A DNA stretch of 6,638 nucleotides from Bacteroidota bacterium (lineage in GTDB: Bacteria; Bacteroidota; Bacteroidia; Flavobacteriales_D; Crocinitomicaceae): positions 1 through 6,638 of the forward strand of contig JAHKAT010000316.1 of assembly GCA_018825925.1 (NCBI GenBank), given 5' to 3'. Below, piece after piece: positions 1-5,558 of the stretch (the stretch's first letter is position 1; the number at the start of each line of letters is the position of its first letter). The notes beneath the pieces are model-generated. The model ran no database searches. It saw only the letters and a list, made by a program, of their open reading frames with translations, and had not been told where the DNA came from. The position numbers and the translations under genes were made by a program.

Positions 1-1135
1 AAGCCGCTTCTTCATATCCTGTCGTCCCATTTATTTGTCCAGCAAAATACAAACCACTCACTCTTTTCGTTTCTAAAGTGTGTTTCAGTTGAGTCGGTGG
101 AAAATAATCATACTCAATAGCATATCCCGGTCGAAACATTTTTGCCTTTTCAAAACCAGGAATTGCCTGCATCGCTTTTAACTGAACCTCCTCAGGCAAA
201 CTAGTAGAAAATCCATTTACATAAATCTCTACTGTTTTCCATCCTTCTGGTTCAACAAATATTTGGTGTCTATCCCTATCGGCAAAACGATTTATTTTAT
301 CCTCAATACTTGGACAATATCTTGGACCTGTACTTTGAATCGAACCATTAAACATCGGACTACGATCAAAACCCTCCTTTAACAACTCATGTGTTTCAGG
401 ATTTGTATAGGTAATCCAACAATGTCTTTGTTCTTTAAGCGCTGCAGTATTTTGAAATGAAAATTTAGACGGGTTAACATCTCCTGGTTGAACCTCCATT
501 TTCGAATAATCCAAAGAACGACCATCCACACGCGGAGGAGTTCCTGTTTTCATTCTTCCGGCCTCAAAACCCAACTTCAATAAGTCCTCAGTGATTCCGG
601 TAGCAGATCTTTCTCCAACCCTTCCTCCTCCAAACTGTTTTTCTCCTAAATGAATCAAACCATTTAAAAAAGTACCATTTGTCAAAACAACCGACTTTCC
701 AAAAACATCTATTCCTAAAGAAGTGCGAACACCAATCACTCGACCATCCTCCACAATTAAACCATTGGCCATGTCTTGCCAAAAATCAACATTTGGATTT
801 GACTCCAGTAACAACCTCCACTCTTCTGCAAACATCATCCTGTCATTTTGAGTTCTTGGCGACCACATCGCCGGACCCTTAGACATGTTTAACATCCTAA
901 ATTGAATCGCACTTTTATCAGATACAACAGCCGAGCCACCGCCAAGAGCATCTATCTCTCGAACAATTTGGCCTTTTGCTACACCACCCATCGCTGGGTT
1001 GCAACTCATTTGGGCAATGGTGTTCATGTTCATTGTGATCAACAAAACTGAAGAACCCATTTTACCAGCAATGTTGGCAGCCTCACAACCAGCATGACCA
1101 CCACCCACTACAATAACATCGTATGATTTAAGCAT
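1..1135 (-). CDS. mnmG: MnmG (GidA), tRNA wobble-uridine carboxymethylaminomethylation enzyme, N-terminal part
   Basis: This is the FAD-dependent subunit that, with the GTPase MnmE, installs the cmnm5 group on wobble U34 of a set of tRNAs in the cytoplasm. The frame starts MLKSYDVIVVGGGHAGCEAA, with the dinucleotide-binding GGGHAGCEAA at residues 11-20. It continues with MSCNPAMGGVAKGQIV, whose Cys45 corresponds to the catalytic Cys47 of the E. coli protein. Further family blocks follow: FRMLNMSKGPAMWSPRTQND, KTGTPPR, CWITYTN, and GPRYCPSIEDK, whose Cys274 corresponds to E. coli Cys277. The visible part ends in GQINGTTGYEEAA (residues 366-378), the GidA signature. The frame is open to the window edge, so roughly the last 240 residues lie outside if the protein has the usual length of about 620. 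The ATG is set by the family N-terminus; no Shine-Dalgarno sequence is visible, as is common in Bacteroidota. It follows ybeY on the same strand after a 90-bp gap holding two parS-like sites and a candidate promoter. Confidence 0.97.
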   Translation of the reverse strand, partial: MLKSYDVIVVGGGHAGCEAANIAGKMGSSVLLITMNMNTIAQMSCNPAMGGVAKGQIVREIDALGGGSAVVSDKSAIQFRMLNMSKGPAMWSPRTQNDRMMFAEEWRLLLESNPNVDFWQDMANGLIVEDGRVIGVRTSLGIDVFGKSVVLTNGTFLNGLIHLGEKQFGGGRVGERSATGITEDLLKLGFEAGRMKTGTPPRVDGRSLDYSKMEVQPGDVNPSKFSFQNTAALKEQRHCWITYTNPETHELLKEGFDRSPMFNGSIQSTGPRYCPSIEDKINRFADRDRHQIFVEPEGWKTVEIYVNGFSTSLPEEVQLKAMQAIPGFEKAKMFRPGYAIEYDYFPPTQLKHTLETKRVSGLYFAGQINGTTGYEEAA

Positions 1136-1143
1136 TAAATAAA

Positions 1144-1159
1144 TGTTTCACGTGGAACA
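1144..1159. other. parS-like ParB-binding site 1 (mnmG-proximal)
   Basis: TGTTTCACGTGGAACA is a 16-bp palindrome with one imperfect base pair. On the opposite strand it reads TGTTCCACGTGAAACA, which matches the well-known chromosomal parS sequence. parS sites are bound by the CTP-dependent clamp ParB, which loads there and organises the origin region for segregation. The site lies 8 bp upstream of the mnmG start codon. No parB gene is in the window, so binding is inferred from sequence identity alone. Confidence 0.88.
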
Positions 1160-1186
1160 AAATTACAACAAACTAAAGGAAGCAAA
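1158..1186 (-). promoter_or_regulatory. Candidate Bacteroidota-type promoter of mnmG
   Basis: On the minus strand, TTTG (1186-1183), a 17-nt spacer and TAATTTTG (1165-1158) fit the Bacteroidota primary sigma pattern of a TTG-type -33 box and a TAnnTTTG -7 box. Transcription would start near 1150, about 15 nt before the mnmG ATG. The last two bases of the -7 box are also the first two bases of the downstream parS-like site. The assignment rests on motif and spacing only. Read-through from ybeY is equally possible, since no terminator is visible between the genes. Confidence 0.5.
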
Positions 1187-1209
1187 AAAAGAAAAGAAAC
1201 TTAGGTGTA

Positions 1210-1225
1210 TGTTTCACGTGAAACA
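1210..1225. other. parS-like ParB-binding site 2 (ybeY-proximal)
   Basis: TGTTTCACGTGAAACA is a perfect 16-bp palindrome and the exact symmetric form of the parS consensus. With the flanking A and T it extends to an 18-bp perfect palindrome (1209-1226). It abuts the ybeY stop codon and lies 66 bp, centre to centre, from site 1. No T-run follows on either strand, so it does not look like a rho-independent terminator. CACGTG occurs nowhere else that I could find in the window. Confidence 0.9.
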
Positions 1226-1636
1226 TTAACGAAAAGACAAAGCCTTGTCTTCAGCAGACCGCATCTCAGCCGCTTCGTTTTCTGACTTGTCCTTTAAACC
1301 ACACAGATGAAGCACACCGTGTACCATCACCCTGTGTAGCTCATCTAAAAAATCTATCTCAAGATTCTCGGCATTGTCGCGCACTCTGTCTACACTGATA
1401 AATAAATCGCCCGACACAATTTTGCCATCACAATAATCAAAGGTGATAATATCTGTATAGTAGTCGTGATTCAAGTGTTCCTTGTTTATGTTCAATAAGT
1501 AGTCGTCAGAACAAAAAATAAAATTAACATCACCTAAAGAATTGTTAAACGACTTTAAAACCTTCACCAACCACAACTCGGTGTCATCAGGATTTACCGG
1601 TAAGTCATCAATTTCCTCAAAAAAAAACTCGACCAT
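1226..1636 (-). CDS. ybeY: YbeY, endoribonuclease for 16S rRNA 3' maturation and ribosome quality control
   Basis: YbeY is a small metal-dependent RNase involved in 16S rRNA 3'-end maturation and removal of defective 70S ribosomes. This 136-residue protein has the family's usual length and its conserved blocks: TDIITFDY at 61-68, GDLFIS at 76-81, and the metal site HGVLHLCGLKD at 106-116, followed by the acidic helix SENEAAEMRSAED. The usual third metal ligand, the His of the HGxLHLxGYDH motif, is replaced by Asp116, giving HxxxHxxGxxD. The position of the conserved E. coli Arg59 appears to be Leu. I recall both changes as common in Bacteroidota homologues, so they probably do not mark a dead enzyme. 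The start codon shares one base with the stop of the upstream ATPase gene (TAATG), indicating translational coupling. The stop codon touches parS-like site 2. Confidence 0.95.
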   Translation of the reverse strand: MVEFFFEEIDDLPVNPDDTELWLVKVLKSFNNSLGDVNFIFCSDDYLLNINKEHLNHDYYTDIITFDYCDGKIVSGDLFISVDRVRDNAENLEIDFLDELHRVMVHGVLHLCGLKDKSENEAAEMRSAEDKALSFR

Positions 1637-2049
1637 TATTTTTTAAAGTAAATGTTCACCTCTCTTCCGCCGTCTGTATAGACCACTTCATCTGCAAGAT
1701 GACGCATTAAATATATACCTCGTCCGTTTTCCTTCTCTATATTCTCAGGAGAAGTTGGGTCCTCAATATTTTCAAAATCAAAACCAGCGCCTTGATCTTT
1801 TACAGCAAAACATAACTCAGAAAGATCTTCAGCTACGGCAACCGCAACCTCCAGACTCTTGGATAATTTATTGCCGTGAATCAAAGCATTATTGAAGGCC
1901 TCTGTTACAGATATCAACACATTTCCATATGCATCTTCCGAAACACCACACTGATTACACACGCGATCTATTAAAGACTCCACTGTAGGGAGATGATCAA
2001 AATTAGATGGTACCGAAATACTCTCGACTGTTTTAAAACCTTCTTTCAT
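1636..2049 (-). CDS. RsbW/SpoIIAB-like HATPase (serine kinase / anti-sigma factor family)
   Basis: This is a 137-residue stand-alone GHKL ATPase domain of the HATPase_c_2 type. Its motifs are in order: N-box EAFNNALIHGN at 50-60 (Glu50, Asn53), G1 box DQGAGFD at 85-91, and G2 box GRGIYLMRHLADEV at 109-122. Proteins of this family phosphorylate an anti-sigma-antagonist (STAS) partner and bind a sigma factor or other target in the cytoplasm. No STAS protein, sigma factor or PP2C phosphatase gene is adjacent here, so the substrate cannot be named. It starts 10 bp after the DUF4175 stop and overlaps ybeY by one base, so it is almost certainly co-transcribed with both. No transmembrane segment or extra domain is seen. 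The family call is firm; the cellular role is unknown. Confidence 0.88.
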   Translation of the reverse strand: MKEGFKTVESISVPSNFDHLPTVESLIDRVCNQCGVSEDAYGNVLISVTEAFNNALIHGNKLSKSLEVAVAVAEDLSELCFAVKDQGAGFDFENIEDPTSPENIEKENGRGIYLMRHLADEVVYTDGGREVNIYFKK

Positions 2050-2059
2050 TCAAATATCA

Positions 2060-5000
2060 TTAAAGAGCAGAGTTGAAATAACTGTTGGCCTTGTCCTTGT
2101 AATACTTCTTTAAGGTTGGGTCAACACTTCTTAACAACTCCACTTGACGTAGTTTTTCCTTGTTATACTCATCAAATTGAATTTTGTTACCATAAGATCT
2201 ATCTTTTCCCTCACTACTTTCCCTTTTTTCCTCAAACCCCCTTTCCATCAAAGCCTTTTCACTTTCTAGCAAACGAGTCAAAATTTCCTTTTGTCTTGAT
2301 ATTAATTGTGCATTAAAATTACGGTTCAATAAAGCTCTTTCTTGTTCTTCTATTTCCTTTAGTAAAGGATTCAATTGATTGCCTCTACCCTGACCATCCT
2401 TGTTTAATTCATTGCGCAATTGCTCAAGTCTCTGTCTAATCATCGTTTGCTCACCAACCATTTTTGCAATTTCTTTGCTCATTAAACCAGGCATACCCAT
2501 ACCTTGACCACCAGGTGACATGCCACCCGGTTGCTGGCCTTGACCTTCTTTCCCCCCAGGTTTTTTACCTCCAGGGTTTAAACCTTTCTCCATTTGTTCA
2601 AGCTGTTGCTTCAACATTTGTTTCATATCCATGTTGCCCATTCCTTGACCTGGTTTCGGTCTTCCTTTACCTCCCGGCTTGTCACAACTACCATTTCCTG
2701 GCTTTGAATTCATTTCTTGCTGCATCGCCTCCAATGCCTCGTTTAATAATAAAGCAAGGTTGTTATAGCTAGTCATAACCAGTTGCTGATTCGCATTTAA
2801 CTCACGCCGTTGATGTTCGTCGATATGATCCACAGACAACTTGTGATTCGCACTAATGTCATTCAATTCCTTATCAACAAAACTTGCAATTTTCGGCTGT
2901 CTACGAGCAAGTGCTTCTAAACTGTCGCGGACAATTTTAGTGTCATCAATGATTGCACGCTGCTTTCTACCAAGCGCACGATATCTTGGATCTGCATCGT
3001 TCACCTTACTAAACGATTTCATTGTACTTTCTTGATCAAAAGACAACATCATAAGGTTTTTAAGTATTCTTTTCAAAGACTCAATATCTTCAGATTCTTG
3101 TTGTTGATTCGCTTCTTCTTGCATTTTATTCAACTCCTCAGACATCTTCTTTAAATCATCAGAACTATTCTTTTGATCTTCCTGCGCCTTGCTTTTCTTG
3201 TTTTTATCAAGGTTTTGAGAAGCACCGTCCATTTCATTTTGAATTTTGTCTTTCAATTCCTTTTGATCACCAATATCCATTGGTCGCTCCAAGTCCTTGT
3301 TTAGTTTTTGAATAGTATCAAGCTCCTTTAAAATATCTTCAAATTTTTTATTTAGTTCATCTTGTTTCTTTTTCAATTCCTCACTAGGGTTTTGTTTATC
3401 ACCAGTCTCCTTTTTCAAGTCATCCTGTTCTTTAGAAAGTTTTTCTAATTCCTTTTCGACATCATCAATTTTTTCATTGACTTGTAATTTCTTTAACATC
3501 TCTAAACTTCGATCCAGTGATTTTTTTTGATCCTCAGCGCTTTCACTCAACTTATCCATGTTCTTCAACATTTCTTCTTTATTGCCTTTCTCCATTAAAT
3601 CCTCAAGCTTTTTCAACAAATCAATCATTTCCTGATCCATTAAATCTTTCATTAAGTCTTCAATCATTTTTTGCTTTTCCAATAAATCAGGATCTACCTC
3701 ACTAAGCTGATTCTTCTCTTGAATACTTTGATCCATTTTCTTTTGCAAGGATTCAAGCTGTTTTTGCAAACTCATTTGTTCTTCCGACAATCGTTGCATT
3801 TCATTCTTGTTTTTCCACGAAGACGATTTCGAATCATTCAACTCCTTATTCAAGCGATTGATATCCTTCTTAAACTCTTCAGCTTTTTTAACTACATCCG
3901 TCAAACTTTTATTAATCGATTTTTGATCCTCATCTCGCTTTTCATTTAACTCTTCAAGCTTTGGAAGTTTATAAACAAAGGTTTCACTTCTGGACGATTT
4001 ACCTCCATTTACTCCATCGTTATCCGTTACTACAAACCAGTATTCTATTCTATCATTTAGTGTAAGTTTTTCACGACCAAAATCCACCGCATAATCAAAT
4101 CGTTGACTAAGTCCACGCGGTTGAATCACCCTCATTCTTTCTTCTCTTACTTTACCGTCGTCAGAAGAAATTTTATAAACAAACTGAAGGTTACTTAAGC
4201 CATAATCATCATTCAAATTACCCGAAAAATAACGGACATTAGACATCAAAGAATCTTTTAATTCATTCACTACGATTGATGGATACTGATCCTTAACAAC
4301 ATTAAAATTTAAACTTATAGAGTCCACCACATTCGACCTATCATTTTTCATTCTTATCACCCACGATTCACTTTCAGTGAACTTTTTACCGAAATTGAAA
4401 CCTTCAACATCAAACTTTTTACTAAAAAACTTCCCTTTAATAGTCGTTTCATTAACGTTTTTCACCAGACAAGAATACACTATTTCGGTGCCTTCAGGAA
4501 TCGTTAAATCTGTTGCGTTCTGAACAAGTTCCTGTTTTCGTCCCAGATATGACGGATAAAGTAATTTCGCTTCCAGTTTTCCAACTACGGATTTAGGTAT
4601 AACATTTACCACAAACTCTTCCGAAAAGAATTCACCACCTACAAATTTCAAATTCAAATTCTCCGACACTTTCGGAAACAGAAAAACTGCTTTGTTCTTA
4701 CCTTCCCAAGACATGAGGTAGGTTCCACCATTTGCTATCAAATATATTTTCTCAGGAAATGCCGAACCTTTTAATTCAACCATAACCTTAAATTCATCAC
4801 CTTCGTTAACCTCTTTTTCTGTATTCACCATGTTAAAAGAAAAAGGAGCTGGAGGAATAAAATCTTTATCAAAACGAACAACCCGTTCAGTTCCTTGAGT
4901 GATCAGACCCGGTGCGACAATGGAGATCGTTAACAATAGAAAAAACAAGGGTAATACAAACTTAAGGTACTTCCTGTTTTCACTTAAATCAATAGCATCA

Positions 5001-5428
5001 CCAAAACTAAAAGCGGTCAGAGATTTCGACTTTTGCACCACACTCGCTCGAATCAATTCGTAATTTGCATCTTGCGCATTATCCTGCAACTGCAAGGTAT
5101 TTACCAAGCGATCAGAAATTTGTGGAAAGAAATTACCTATAATACCAGCAGCTTGAAAACGATTTATCTTTCGACCAAAAGAAAACAACCTCATAATTGG
5201 TCGGAACAAATAACGGCCAAAAATATAAGCGTTAACCAGAATAAACGAGCTAAACAAAAACGCACGAACATAATTATTGAACCGTCCGAAATATTCTAAA
5301 CTCGTAACCATTAAAAACGATGCAATCAAAAAAGCAAAAAACAACAACAATCCTTTGACCATTTCATTTTTATAATACTTTCTTATAAAAGCATCTATCT
5401 GTTCTATCAATCTATCAAATGCGGACAT
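2060..5428 (-). CDS. DUF4175-family inner-membrane protein with a long periplasmic coiled coil
   Basis: A 1122-residue protein of unknown function that I recognise as the DUF4175 family of Bacteroidota. Visible layout: hydrophobic helices at about 24-42, 55-73 and 155-173, with a basic stretch (FRPIMRLFSFGRKINR, 75-90) between the second and third. By the positive-inside rule the N-terminus and residues 74-154 are cytoplasmic and everything after about 175 is periplasmic. Residues 185-485 look beta-rich and may hold Ig-like folds. Residues 490-778 are a Lys/Glu/Asp/Leu/Met-rich heptad-like coiled coil. A more ordinary alpha-helical block follows at 780-905. Residues 908-981 form a Gly/Pro/Met/Gln-rich linker interrupted by a short helix, and a charged helical C-terminus ends the protein. 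No catalytic motif is seen. It is the first gene of the minus-strand cluster, and its stop is 10 bp from the RsbW-like gene. Only a poor promoter match lies upstream. Confidence 0.88.
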   Translation of the reverse strand: MSAFDRLIEQIDAFIRKYYKNEMVKGLLLFFAFLIASFLMVTSLEYFGRFNNYVRAFLFSSFILVNAYIFGRYLFRPIMRLFSFGRKINRFQAAGIIGNFFPQISDRLVNTLQLQDNAQDANYELIRASVVQKSKSLTAFSFGDAIDLSENRKYLKFVLPLFFLLLTISIVAPGLITQGTERVVRFDKDFIPPAPFSFNMVNTEKEVNEGDEFKVMVELKGSAFPEKIYLIANGGTYLMSWEGKNKAVFLFPKVSENLNLKFVGGEFFSEEFVVNVIPKSVVGKLEAKLLYPSYLGRKQELVQNATDLTIPEGTEIVYSCLVKNVNETTIKGKFFSKKFDVEGFNFGKKFTESESWVIRMKNDRSNVVDSISLNFNVVKDQYPSIVVNELKDSLMSNVRYFSGNLNDDYGLSNLQFVYKISSDDGKVREERMRVIQPRGLSQRFDYAVDFGREKLTLNDRIEYWFVVTDNDGVNGGKSSRSETFVYKLPKLEELNEKRDEDQKSINKSLTDVVKKAEEFKKDINRLNKELNDSKSSSWKNKNEMQRLSEEQMSLQKQLESLQKKMDQSIQEKNQLSEVDPDLLEKQKMIEDLMKDLMDQEMIDLLKKLEDLMEKGNKEEMLKNMDKLSESAEDQKKSLDRSLEMLKKLQVNEKIDDVEKELEKLSKEQDDLKKETGDKQNPSEELKKKQDELNKKFEDILKELDTIQKLNKDLERPMDIGDQKELKDKIQNEMDGASQNLDKNKKSKAQEDQKNSSDDLKKMSEELNKMQEEANQQQESEDIESLKRILKNLMMLSFDQESTMKSFSKVNDADPRYRALGRKQRAIIDDTKIVRDSLEALARRQPKIASFVDKELNDISANHKLSVDHIDEHQRRELNANQQLVMTSYNNLALLLNEALEAMQQEMNSKPGNGSCDKPGGKGRPKPGQGMGNMDMKQMLKQQLEQMEKGLNPGGKKPGGKEGQGQQPGGMSPGGQGMGMPGLMSKEIAKMVGEQTMIRQRLEQLRNELNKDGQGRGNQLNPLLKEIEEQERALLNRNFNAQLISRQKEILTRLLESEKALMERGFEEKRESSEGKDRSYGNKIQFDEYNKEKLRQVELLRSVDPTLKKYYKDKANSYFNSAL

Positions 5429-5558
5429 TCTCTACTGTATAATTAACCAACTAATATAAAACAAAGCCACAATAAGGCCTAATAAACAGTTCTTATTAAC
5501 AAAGTTTATACTTCAGTCACTCGAGCGAAAAACGTATCTTTGCCGCAAAATTTTAGTC
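5429..5558. other. Divergent intergenic region between the DUF4175 gene and gltX
   Basis: This AT-rich spacer of 130 bp carries the start regions of both divergent genes. The gltX side has a clear -7 box (5535-5542). The DUF4175 side has no convincing one. A 6-bp inverted repeat (AATAAG 5471-5476, CTTATT 5492-5497) sits between them, but it is too short to call an operator. Confidence 0.6.
5512..5542 (+). promoter_or_regulatory. Bacteroidota-type promoter of gltX
   Basis: TATCTTTG (5535-5542) is an exact TAnnTTTG -7 box. A weak -33 element, TTCA (5512-5515), lies 19 nt upstream. Initiation would fall near 5548-5550, leaving a leader of only about 10 nt before the ATG at 5559. No Shine-Dalgarno sequence is visible in that leader. 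The -7 box is convincing; the -33 box is not. Confidence 0.65.

Noticed and set aside
588..882. Open frames on both strands inside mnmG (588-782 minus, 679-882 plus)
   Set aside because: They overlap a frame with unmistakable MnmG motifs throughout, and their translations are Trp/Cys/His-rich with no recognisable domain.
1209..1226. Perfect 18-bp palindrome as a transcription terminator after ybeY
   Set aside because: There is no loop and no T-run on either strand, and the sequence is the exact parS consensus, which explains the symmetry better.
2116..3949. Several plus-strand open frames opposite the DUF4175 gene (2116-2316, 2464-2772, 3517-3705, 3719-3949)
   Set aside because: Antisense shadows of a low-complexity Lys/Glu/Gln-rich gene. 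The translations are Phe/Leu/Pro/His-rich, as expected from the complement of such codons, and no start signals are seen.
5033..5299. Plus-strand frame of 88 codons over the N-terminal end of the DUF4175 gene
   Set aside because: Antisense to a segment encoding membrane-protein sequence, with no family resemblance and no promoter.
5438..5465. Possible DUF4175 promoter on the minus strand: TTTG (5465-5462), 16-nt spacer, TAATTATA (5445-5438)
   Set aside because: The -7 element lacks the TTTG end of the TAnnTTTG consensus and the spacer is short. In such AT-rich DNA a match of this quality is expected by chance, so no promoter is called.
5471..5497. Inverted repeat AATAAG / CTTATT in the divergent intergenic region as an operator
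   Set aside because: The arms are only 6 bp with a 15-bp loop in AT-rich sequence, which is not distinguishable from chance.
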